Assembly (NCBI RefSeq): GCF_910592395.1 | Contig: NC_088323.1 | Span: 8,434,001 to 8,498,000, forward strand | Reading direction: 5' to 3' | DNA length: 64,000 nucleotides | Origin: Lineus longissimus | Lineage: Eukaryota > Nemertea > Pilidiophora > Heteronemertea > Lineidae | In this document: positions 22,864 to 32,600 of the stretch, in pieces | How positions within the stretch are numbered: position 1 is the first letter of the stretch | Layout: each line of letters starts with the position of its first letter | The notes under the pieces: generated by a model | What the model saw: only the letters and a program-made list of their open reading frames with translations | Databases searched by the model: none | Told to the model about the DNA's origin: nothing | Position numbers and translations under genes: made by a program

Positions 22864-23916
22864 ATGGCTGCGTTAATGTTGGCAGTGCAAATGGATTTGG
22901 ATGCGAGGCGTGCTATGCGTCGTGAGAGAATTTTTCGAGACAGAGTCCACCCACTTGAGATCTACAACGACTTGCAATTATATCAACGCTACAGATTGGA
23001 TAGGCAAACGATTCTTGACTTGGTCGATGCTGTTAGGAATTATATCGAGCCACAAACAGACCGAAACCATACTTTGCCAGCCGACCTGAAGGTGCTTGCA
23101 ACATTAAGATTTTATGCCTCGGGTTCATTCCAGGAAGTCACCGGGGATACGGTACACATTTCCCAACCCAGCATGAGCCGCATTATAACGCAAGTGACGG
23201 ATGCACTGATTCATTTGCTACACAACATCATTAAATTCCCTGTGCTTCAAGACATCCCTCGTATTTCTGCAACATTTTATGAAATAGCGAACTTCCCTGG
23301 CATTATAGGGTTGATTGATGGTACGCATGTTTGGATCATTGGCCCTACTCATCACGAATGGAGATACGTCAACAGGAAAAACTATTATTCTATCAACGTA
23401 CAGGTGGTCATGGATGCTCATTATCGATTCATAAACGTTGTAGCGAGATGGCCTGGAAGCACCCATGATTCGATCATTTTGAGAGAAAGTGGGCTAGCCG
23501 AAGTGATGGAAGTGTGGCTGGGTAATGAAGTCCTTCTAGGCGACAGCGGGTATCCAGTAAGACCATGGCTGATGACACCCTTCCTAAACCCAAACACCCC
23601 GCAGCAGCGACGATACAACCGTTCCCACAAAAGAACTCGATGCTTGGTAGAAAGGGGAATAGGCCAGTGGAAAAGGCGTTTCCATTGCCTCCATGGACAA
23701 CTCCGCTATACACCGTTAAAAGCTTGCGGCATCATTTCTGCATGCGCAATGTTGCATAATATTGCCATCGACAGAGGTCTCCCTGATTTTGACGAACAGC
23801 CAATCGAGCTACAGCCACAGCCTGACGACGATGATGACGATGTAGAAAATGTTGTTGCCTTTGGTCGACTTAACGGAGCAGCTGCGAGGAACCAAATAGT
23901 CAACCAACACTTCTAA
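22864..23916 (+). CDS. Harbinger transposase (HARBI1-like nuclease)
   Basis: This 350-codon intact ORF matches the size of HARBI1-family proteins. The N-terminal part has a helix-turn-helix-like stretch around VTGDTVHISQPSMSRIIT (residues about 95-115). The DDE_4 nuclease residues are visible: D in GLIDGTHVWI, D in LGDSGYPVRPW, and E in LVERGIGQWKRRF. The flanking WPGSTHDS and LHNIAIDRG motifs are also typical. The C-terminus ends in an acidic DDDDD tract. ATG at 22864 gives the full N-terminus and no intron is needed. In this superfamily the nuclease acts with the Myb-like partner, here on the opposite strand. The ORF is undamaged, so it could still be active. Confidence 0.95.
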   Translation: MAALMLAVQMDLDARRAMRRERIFRDRVHPLEIYNDLQLYQRYRLDRQTILDLVDAVRNYIEPQTDRNHTLPADLKVLATLRFYASGSFQEVTGDTVHISQPSMSRIITQVTDALIHLLHNIIKFPVLQDIPRISATFYEIANFPGIIGLIDGTHVWIIGPTHHEWRYVNRKNYYSINVQVVMDAHYRFINVVARWPGSTHDSIILRESGLAEVMEVWLGNEVLLGDSGYPVRPWLMTPFLNPNTPQQRRYNRSHKRTRCLVERGIGQWKRRFHCLHGQLRYTPLKACGIISACAMLHNIAIDRGLPDFDEQPIELQPQPDDDDDDVENVVAFGRLNGAAARNQIVNQHF

Positions 23917-24159
23917 GGTGAGTAAAAGCGAAGAAAAAAGGAGAGATTATAATGATAAATTTATTTCAAGAGACCATCAAACAGAACATCCTTTAGGGGC
24001 CTAGCTGTACATGCACTTCTACAGAGAGGTGTATGCGTAATTTCCAAATGATTGACCATCATTTCTGTGTGAAAATGAATAAATTTCAGCCGGCTGTTTT
24101 TCTAACTTATTCTTTTTTATCTTCAAAACATCGATTTCTAAATTTAATTTATTTTTTTC

Positions 24160-25187
24160 TCATTTCAGTTTTTCAATCTCCAAGTTAGCCCTTTCCTTCT
24201 CAAGGATCAATAGCTCCTTTTGCATGCTCACTAATTCATTCTTATCTTCTTCCTTCTTTCCTTTTTTTTGTTTTTCATTCTCCGATTCGGGCACAGGTGG
24301 ACATGGATTTGGCAACGCTGAAGGAGGAGCACGTTTTTGCATAATTCGTTGTAATCTGCTTGGGGGACCAACGGCAGCCGAGACTTGCCTGTGCTCTTGT
24401 GTACAGGACGTATAATTGAGACGTAGAGTTTGCTCATCATCGGTGATGGTACTGAAGCAACAATGACAGTTTTTCACAAAATATGGTTCAAGAAACACCA
24501 ACCTTGACTTTTCAGCAATGTTAATTTGGAAATATTTGCCAATAATGGCTAAAGAGTTATGAAATTAATTGATGTAGCAGTGAACATTTCAAACTGTTAA
24601 AATTGTCAGAAATCTGCAGCTCCACCTCTGTTTAAAGTGAATAAAGGGAGCCTACCTTGAACTAGGTTGTGAGTTGAAGGAAATATTGCTCCGCCGAGGT
24701 TCGATGCTGTCATATCCGCCATCAATCCCATAAACCGTCGGATCATCCTCCCCTATCACAGCTGCGATCTTCTGCGACAGGGTTGATCTGGTCGGGGTCC
24801 GCCACCTATAAATATCCAACAAGTGTGTCAGTGATATCATCAGGAACTGCAGCTGTTGATGAATGTGAAGCAACACTAATGAAATGTCTTAGATTAGAAT
24901 AAATCCTGTACCTGTCTTTGAAAGCTCCTTCTTGTACGCCCTGTATTCATCTTTCATCCCGGACGCCATATTTTGCCATTTTTTTGTAGTTCTTCGACCG
25001 TGCGCAATACGTTTGGGTTCCTGCTATTCATGGCGTCTGCGATTTGCACCCAGGCATCATGCTTTTTCTTGGTAGTTACATTTGGTGAAAACTTCGAGGA
25101 AATAACGGACATCACCTTTTCGTATTCTTCGATTAATCGCACCTTCTCTGCTTCAGAGAAATTTGGCTTCCTCTTTTTCTTATCCAT
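24160..25187 (-). CDS. Harbinger Myb/SANT-like partner protein, three exons, frameshifted
   Basis: Exon 1 (25187-24912) starts MDKKKRKPNFSEAEKVRLIE, the Myb_DNA-bind_5 type trihelix, with the third helix at RTVEELQKKW. A 7-A run near 24980 puts the frame out by one before DEYRAYKKELSKT. Exon 2 (about 24805-24656) encodes the glycine/proline joint and AAVIGEDDPTVYGIDGG. It again needs one shift. Exon 3 (24451-24160) encodes a proline-rich stretch and a C-terminal coiled coil LLILEKERANLEIEKLK before the stop. Both introns are GT-AG. In known Harbinger systems this protein binds DNA and carries the transposase into the nucleus. The two frameshifts mean a decayed gene or base-calling errors at homopolymers. 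Confidence 0.8.
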
Positions 25188-25699
25188 GTTTCATGCAATC
25201 TGCCAAGCTGCATGAATCAGACAGTGTATGGAACACACTTTCTATAGGCCCTATTTCTTATATCCTAGGCCTTGTGAAAGTATCACACAATAATGACGCT
25301 GTCTTCATGTCCATGATGAGGTTTGGCACATGTCCAAACCGCAAAAATCGACATGAAATGCGACATTGGCACGTTTGCAGAATGTAAAGCAAGTCACTTA
25401 AAGTTATTCGAGGTACTTTGCTTAGCTGATCACTTAGTGGCTTTATGAATGCCAACTTAAGTGAGGCACTTAAGTTAGCAAGTCACTTAGTGCGTTTTTA
25501 TACTTAAGTTAAGAAGTTTTATAAATATGGACCCTGGTGGCTGATGTGGATGCGTACACAGTATACAGCATGGATTGAATTCTGAATTTTGTTGGGGTTT
25601 TTTTTTGGGGGGGGGGGGTCGGGTAGGGTGAATGTGAACTGTTTGATAAAATGTGTTGTCCTACAGCATTCATGTATGGTGGTACAGAAGCTTTTATCA

Positions 25700-26577
25700 T
25701 TTCAGGTATTTGGCCAACCCCAACCATTACCCATCCTTTTCATGCTACAGCTAACCCCAACTAGTGACCCTCAATTTTGATGCTATAACTAACCCGAACC
25801 GTGACACTTCCCCTTCATGCTATAACTAACCCTAACCATGAGGCTTTGTTTTCATGTTATTATTGCTAACCCCAACCATGACCCTTCTTTTTCATTCCAT
25901 TGCTTACCCCAGCCATAACTATTCTATAATTCTACAGTACTTTTAAAACTGGCTGTAGGAACACTTTTCTGTCAATATCAAGTAATCGAGAAGAAAAATA
26001 GATTTTTGCTGCTCTGAAATCGAAGCCTGGTAATTGTCTTGTGCAGTGAACTGAAATCGGCTGTCCCAGCTGACGACTTTTTAGCTCAGTTGACCAAATG
26101 GTCAGTTGAGATATCGCGGTTGTCCTTCCATCCGTCAACTTATGCTGGACACATTTTGAGCTTGCCCAATATTACATTCGGAATTCCATGCGTGGGTGGC
26201 GGCCCTTTGAGAATGTGCATGCGTGATTCGTCAGGCTCTTCTCTCAATTGCAAATGACACCAATTTCGAAATGTGTTTTGGAGGCGCTTTTCAAAGAATG
26301 ACCAATTGAGGGTGGGTTGGCTGTAGCATGAAAAGGATGGGTAATGGTTAGCAATAGCAAGTAAAATCAAATGTCATAGTTGGGTTAGCTATAACATAAT
26401 GAGAAAGAAGGGTTATGCGGTTAGCTATAACATGAAAAGGATGGGTATTTTTAGCAATAGCACCAATATCAATGGTCACTGTTGGGGTTATCTATAGCAT
26501 ATGAGAAGGAAGGGTCATGGTTTGGCTTGGCTATAGCATGAGAAGGATAGGCAATGGTTGGGGTGAGCAATAGTCAT
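25700..26577. mobile_element. Foldback element with minisatellite arms, copy B
   Basis: Paralogue of 6240-7115. The same arms and centre differ by scattered substitutions, such as one-base changes in the poly-T/poly-G stretch just before it (25600-25620). Confidence 0.6.
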
Positions 26578-26679
26578 CCTGATTGGACCGAATACCAAGC
26601 TGTTGGTGTGGGGAGGGCAGCGACAAGCAGCACCAATCAAATTATACGAACCCATGACAAAGCACCACATCGAATAGAA

Positions 26680-27533
26680 TAGAATAGAATAAGGTTTATT
26701 GCTCAACAAAATTACATTGCGTAGAGCACAAAACTACCGAATATACGAAATATACGAATATACGAATATACATGCGAAGGTTTTTTAACATCAACAAAAG
26801 AATACGAATTTGCTTACAATATGATAAGAGTAGTTGGAGAGACTTTGACAAAAATTTAGTTAGTTTTATTAATGTATTCTTTAGCGAGTTCAAAAGTTTT
26901 ATATATTTAAATAAATCGGGATATCTGTGAAAGTCGGCTGGAATGTAATTTACTCGAATGTTTGAAAAGAAGGGGCATACGAGGGCGTGGTGAAATTCAT
27001 CTCCAACTACTCCGAGGTTACATTTATTACATGTACGTTCTAGTCGGGGGTATTATCATATCGGCCTAATTCTATAGGGAGTTTATGGTTGGTACATCTA
27101 AATTTACAGAGTAATATACGTTGGGCTTGAGATAGACAAAGCAAATAATTCTCAAAACCCCATGCAAACTTGATTTCTCTGTAGATCAAACATTTTGTAT
27201 TGCGCCATTCTTGGAGATACTGGTCCTGCAGTCGTCTTCTGACAATTTCACCGAGATAATTAACGTTGGGGAACATCTGTGTCAGCCAGATGTCCCCGAG
27301 CCCACAAAGTTCCAAAATATTTTTGACAAACGCGACCCATTTGATATTTTGACCGTTTTGGTGTCTATGGTATGCAATTTTATACATTTTTCCGGCTATA
27401 GTTTGTTCCTGTATAGGACCAGTTTCCCCCAGAATTTTACCATCTTGACTTTAACATTGATATACAATGGAAATCTACCTAATTCTCCATATGCCATAGC
27501 GTTTGGTGTTGAGCGCTTTAACTTTAGTATATA
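26680..27533 (-). pseudogene. 5'-truncated LINE 3' end, copy B, downstream half
   Basis: Paralogue of 7205-8070, with the same zinc knuckle region and the same (TTCTA)n tail at 26692-26707. It lacks one G in the run near 27045 and so has a frameshift not seen in copy A. The element is cut at 27533 by the pogo-like insertion. Its other half resumes at 29957. Confidence 0.75.
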
Positions 27534-29956
27534 CTGTCTTTTCATCGATGTAAGACCGGTTCATCAGGCTTAATGCAGACGCCCACCGCGAGCACAGGGC
27601 AAAATACCATTTCACTCATTGGTCGAAAGTTGAATGAAGTAGGTGTATTACTAGTAGAAGGACAGATTGGCCTAACGAGACACATAGGATATGCAAAGCG
27701 CTCGCGTTTATTGTGGTTTGCGGTCTGAGTTTGCGGTTTCAGTGCGGTTTCAGTGCGGTTTTGCGGTTTGGGTCTGTTTGATAGATCAACGTTAACCCTT
27801 TCTCACATAAAACGCGTTTGAGTGGGCATCACAGGCCTTTTGGGGGCTCTACCAGCATTGCTTCAAGACAGCGACGCTTCGTGCATTCAGGTTTATTCAG
27901 ATTGGCTTTCATCCAATCTTTATTCATCTTTTTTTGCCTTTATTCATTGTTTTTAGTTTTTATTTTTCATTTCTGTTTTTTTAATTTTTCAATTTTTTTA
28001 TTCATTATTTTGGATTTTCATTCTGGTCCGGTTGCCGATTGTCTCTGTTGACCCGATTGCTTACTGCCCTGCTATCTCAGGCTCAAACTCATCAGTCAGA
28101 TTGAGGAATTCTACCCCCTGTTCGTCGTCATCGTCGTCATCTGGAACTGGGTGTGGACCTGCGTCTATGTTCTGTGAGCGTATTAACGCTTTCTCAAATC
28201 CATGCTCGACGACCTCTGGGCTGATCGCTTCCAAGGCACGGCTGACGATGTTGACAACATCTCTGAGTCCAATTGGATCACACTGGCCTGCTTCGTTGGT
28301 GTTTTCGGTCTTCCATGACTTCCATGCTTGTCTGGCGTGACATTTGAAGGATCTCATGACAGCCACATCCAGGGGTTGTGCCAAAGATGTGCATCCGGCC
28401 GGTACAAAGTTGAGTCTGCCCCCTTCTGCAGTGAGACGATTCCTGAAGTTCTCCGTTCGATGTACTCTGAACTGATCCACCAAAAGTATGAACTGTTCAG
28501 CATGGGCCTCATGGACGTATGGGATGAAGATTTCGTCAAGCCAATGGTGAATCGTCTCCTGTCTGACCCATCCCGTGGCGGACGATGTGGCCACAACGTT
28601 TTCGGGCAACTCGGCCTCTTCCAGAGCTCGAAGCGCGCGAACAAATCCTCTTCTCGGAAAGGTGATGTGGGCTCGCATCTTATCGCCATTCGCCACCACG
28701 CAAAGTGTAACAGAACATCCCATCTTTGGATTCTTCCTGGAGGTTCGTACATCAACAGCCTTGCCGCCTTTCTCATTGAGGGTGTACATTAGGCGGAGGT
28801 CAAAAAGGAGGAAAGTCTGGTCCATGTTGAAAAACAGGCGCATTGGTATACCAAAATTTTCGATGGTGTTGGTTATTTCATCGCGAAAGTTTCGAACCAG
28901 GACAACGGCGTTTTCTGGAATGGTGGTAGTGTTCTTCGTGACTTTTCGCAGGCTGATGTCCTTCCTCTTCATAAAAAGTTCCACCCAGCCGTTGGATGCA
29001 TGGAAATCATGCATTAGTGGTTTTGCCTCTGTGGCGAGTTGTCGGCGCTCTTCTGGGAGGGCATCCCACCAGGTCTGGAATAGTTGCACGGCCTTCTCCT
29101 GGACATCCTGGATCACAACAGGTAGACGTCTTCGCCGAACATCCCGGAACCAAATTTCTAGTTGGTCTTCGACCTCAGGCCAGTAACCAATCAACCTCTG
29201 CTTCACCTTTCGGTCTTTGCCCCGGTTCTGCTCCTCCTTCAATTCCAGGTCATGACGGTTCCACCTGCGAAACGTCTCAACAGGTATGTTGTGGTGGTTG
29301 GCAAATTCTGTCATCGTTCGCACAGTGCCATTTCCAATGGCAATCTCAAAAGTCTCGCATGTATCGCAGCTTCTCCGACACGGAATAACTACGCTTTCTT
29401 TTAGGAAGTGGCTCATCCATATTTCTACAAGTTGTAGGCAAGGCAAGAAGAGGTTTCCGACAGTACCCAAACTTTATATACGCCTGAAACCACACTGATT
29501 ACTCAATAGTTTTTGCCCTTTTAGGCCTACGTGGTGTCCCAACTAAAATGCTAAGGTAATTCTCCCGGATTCCAAACTATGGACCAGACATTGTTGTTCG
29601 AAGTTCCTTTCTTTCAATCATCCATTACACTTAGCAAACAAGCCTTGATATGCCTTTTTTACGCTTTTTATGGTACTCAAATTTTGAAATTAAACACCCC
29701 GTAAAAACCGGTGGAGTATTTTGTGGGACACCCCGTATTATTCCGCCGCGGCACTCGTCCGTACAAATGACGCAACCCTATTAGGTCACCTGCGAAACAT
29801 ACAGCAGCCCCTCTAAAACCTAGGCCTGCCTTCCAAGTTGACAGTCTACTGCTATTGGTCGTTACCATGCTTGTATTGTGATCCTCTACTACGTACCATC
29901 ATAAGGTGGGTTTGGCCTGAATATTAGGAACCGGTGGTTTGTCGATGAAAAGACAG
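27534..29956. mobile_element. Pogo-like DNA transposon 1
   Basis: The termini are CTGTCTTTTCATCGA on both sides (27534 and, reversed, 29956), with further similarity through ACCGGTTC. TA lies at both flanks. Copy A has the empty TA site within the LINE at about 8070, so the target and the 2-bp TA duplication are directly confirmed. TA duplication plus a DDD transposase places it in the pogo/Tc1-mariner group. Subterminal GCGGTTT repeats lie at 27716-27775. It splits the LINE remnant. Confidence 0.92.
28061..29470 (-). CDS. Pogo-like transposase (DDE superfamily, DD35D)
   Basis: Intact 469-codon ORF. A helix-turn-helix of the CENP-B/Tc5 type is suggested by TEFANHHNIPVETFRRWNR and the following basic segment ending SNGWVELFMKRKDISLR. 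The catalytic triad follows: D in FNMDQTFLLFD, D in ILLVDQFRVHRTENF, and D in AGCTSLAQPLDVAVMRSFK, with 35 residues between the last two. The C-terminus has an acidic DDDDDDEQG tract. The first in-frame ATG gives 469 residues. A second ATG at 29419 (MSHFLKES) fits the family start better. No frame damage is seen, so this copy may be functional. Confidence 0.92.
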   Translation of the reverse strand: MGTVGNLFLPCLQLVEIWMSHFLKESVVIPCRRSCDTCETFEIAIGNGTVRTMTEFANHHNIPVETFRRWNRHDLELKEEQNRGKDRKVKQRLIGYWPEVEDQLEIWFRDVRRRRLPVVIQDVQEKAVQLFQTWWDALPEERRQLATEAKPLMHDFHASNGWVELFMKRKDISLRKVTKNTTTIPENAVVLVRNFRDEITNTIENFGIPMRLFFNMDQTFLLFDLRLMYTLNEKGGKAVDVRTSRKNPKMGCSVTLCVVANGDKMRAHITFPRRGFVRALRALEEAELPENVVATSSATGWVRQETIHHWLDEIFIPYVHEAHAEQFILLVDQFRVHRTENFRNRLTAEGGRLNFVPAGCTSLAQPLDVAVMRSFKCHARQAWKSWKTENTNEAGQCDPIGLRDVVNIVSRALEAISPEVVEHGFEKALIRSQNIDAGPHPVPDDDDDDEQGVEFLNLTDEFEPEIAGQ

Positions 29957-30190
29957 TATTTGCAGAATAACAGGTGCAATCTTTCTATCACATTGAGGTT
30001 CTCAAAGCCCCAAATCTCGCTACCAAAGGTCAGTATAGTACCTACCATAGCGTCAAATAACTGTAGTGCTATATCAAGATCTAAAGACTGTTCTTGCACT
30101 CGAACACCAACCAAATAATACCAGAACATTAAAACCAATTACCACCAAGCATAACAACTGATTTATTAGATTTTTTGTAATAGTGAAAAC
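29957..30190 (-). pseudogene. 5'-truncated LINE 3' end, copy B, upstream half
   Basis: Continuation of the LINE split by the pogo-like element. It reads the LFDAMVGTILTFGSEIWG segment on minus (29899-30138 frame). Joining at the TA target restores collinearity with copy A 8072-8300. Confidence 0.72.
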
Positions 30191-32000
30191 CATAAAAAGT
30201 CTAACGTGTCCAATAGTAACGCGGATACACATTCGGATTAAATGGTGTCCAGTTTAAGCGAGAGAGTAGGCCTTCTCATCACACTTCTACCACTGCGCCA
30301 GAGTATTGTGTAACCCAGTGGGTGATAATCATTTTTAGCTCTCTGTTGCAGATTTGCAGCAAAGTATGAAAAAAATGAAAGTTTCGATCAGTGTTACATT
30401 ATGTAATCTAACCTGGCCCACAGAGTGTGCACGCATGATCAATGTTTCCATCACGTGTTCAAGCCTTAGAATCATCAGTCAAAAAGACTATAGATTTCAG
30501 AGGTGCCTTCCATCATGCAGTCGAAGTTCTAACTAGCTCTTTAAATACATTATTGGAATTATTGTCTGCGAGCTGGGTGACAGCTATCAAATTGATCCGT
30601 GTGGGTCTTAGAGGGGCTCTTAATGATGATGATTATTAGACGCCACTGATCTCTCCGCAAGATACCACTACTTATTTGTTTATTTGTAATTAAACCTGAT
30701 TTCGGAAGTTGAAGGGACCAATCATGCCAGTATCAGCACGATGTAATAAACCTAGGTCGAACGGGATGCCAAACGATAGGACCAAGCAATCACAACTTAA
30801 ATAAGGTGAGTTTAAATTGAAAGACTCTGGTTATAAACGTGTGCAAGCGGAGTGGGAGAGAAAGCTTAAGAATCTACTCTTGATTCAATATTTGAAATAT
30901 ATTCATCAGCGTTTGCAATGAATTTTTCCCAGAACAGTGCTACTTGATATTGAATCATACATGTTTCCGTCAGCACATGTGCATTAAATACTGAAATAGC
31001 TCTGTCATTTATATTATCATAATGTATTTACAACTGCAATGAAGTACTGACGCAAATGTTTACAAAAGTGAATAAAAAAAATATTATACATATATCAAAT
31101 AGATTTGGCCTAGGAGAGCAGCGGTCACGATTCCCGTAGCAATTACCTGCGGAGACCGTTGTAAACAAGCGATATTTGGCGCATGCAATCATGATCACAT
31201 TATCGGAGAGACAAAAAGCACTCGTTTGCATTAAGTTAACATGATCTGCATCACAAACATTGACAAATGTGAACACGGTGCGTACGGGTTAAGAATCGAT
31301 TTCACGAAATCGGTCGCCTTTTCAAAGCAATCGATGTAAAAATCATAAGCTCATTCTTTGCTCTCTTTAAACTAATCATTCCTATACAATCATTGACATA
31401 GGTTGTTTTGAAATTGATAAAACACTGTATTATTCTAACCAGTACATGAGTTTTGTTGTCTGTGTCGAAGGATCCAGCAGACGCAACAAGGGACGACAGA
31501 TCATAGAGGTGACTTACCTTGCTGTTTTCGTAATTCACAGGTTGTTTTAATTCACAGATTTTCGTAATTCACAGGTTGTCTACTCACAGAGACAGTAATC
31601 ATGCCATCACGCTACCACCAGTTCATGTATTTGGTAAAGCGTGTCGCAGCAGAACAAGGAACACCAGATCGTAGAAGCGACTAAAATCGGGACAAATTCA
31701 AAAAGGGCGTTTTAGGGTTAAACGTGTGTAACTTCTCCCTAATCAGTTTCAGGGCCTATTCATATTCTGTGAAGATTTACATGAAGGACCTGAATCTATC
31801 TATCCAGTAATTAACCGCTGTTTTAAGCTAAACGCCATTTATGAATTTGGCCCGTTTCGTACTTCAACTGTATCCTGATCAGCGCCTCTATTGTAGCGGT
31901 GCTCTGATGCTGCTCTGATGTTTCAAAATCAAGTCGGCCGTTTGTCCCGATAACAAAACCACAACAGCAGAGCCCCTGAACCAGGAAAGAGGCTAACTGT
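30191..32000. other. No gene recognised, copy B
   Basis: Collinear with copy A 8301-10115. Same short repeats around 31525-31580. Nothing coding is supported. Confidence 0.5.
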
Positions 32001-32004
32001 GCTT

Positions 32005-32600
32005 TGGAATTGGATCTGAGACTAAGGCTGAAAGGGTGGATGTCGTCCTGGGTGCCGATAAATGGTACCCAGGTTCGAGATCGACTGGACAATAAGCACA
32101 CTGGGTGCCATTACACTAGACAAACAGCACCCAGCTTCTTCTACACTTTTTCTATACCTACAATCGAGGTTGGCCCCACGCTCACGGAGGTCACGTGTCA
32201 CGATAACCATAATAAAAATAAAAATAAAAATACGCAGCAAATCCATTCATTTTGTCATCACACAATTTTTCATTCTCTGAATATATCCCTCCTACATATC
32301 TTTTCTGAATAAATCATCCGAAATGTGCTTTCAAAGACCTATAGGCCTAAACGCGTTTTTTTCTGTTTATCTGTTCTTTTTATTTCGAGCACTGCTAATG
32401 CCGCAAGTACCACGGCGCGAGATAAAACGAAATTGCAAGAAACGTCCTCGTCCCTAAGATCCGTAAGCCAGGCAAAAAGAAACTGGGTGCTATCTGTCTA
32501 GTGTAAAGGCACCCAGGGTGCTTATTGTCCAGTCGATCGCGAACCTGGGTTCCATTTGTCGGCACCCAGGACGACATCCACCCTTTCAGTGAGACTAAGG
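32005..32600. mobile_element. Foldback element with 130-bp-class inverted arms, copy B
   Basis: Paralogue of 10115-10720 with both arms kept. Just after it, copy B lacks the sequence found at 10738-11455 of copy A. Confidence 0.7.

Larger units (their letters stand above)
22644..25535. mobile_element. PIF/Harbinger DNA transposon 1, two-gene element
   Basis: The terminal inverted repeats start AGGGTCCATATT at 22644 and end with its reverse complement at 25535, with similarity through about 25 bp. Copy A has the empty site at about 6080. Flanks are GCC and GGT against GCT in the empty site, so the expected 3-bp duplication is plausible but degraded. Subterminal regions on both sides are rich in ACTTAAGT/CACTTA motifs, likely transposase binding sites. 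Inside are a transposase on + and a Myb/SANT-like partner on -, convergent at about 24000, the classical Harbinger arrangement. Confidence 0.9.

Noticed and set aside
28328-29388. Plus-strand ORFs of 130-203 codons across the pogo region
   Set aside because: They are antisense shadows of the transposase frame, which has all the catalytic motifs.
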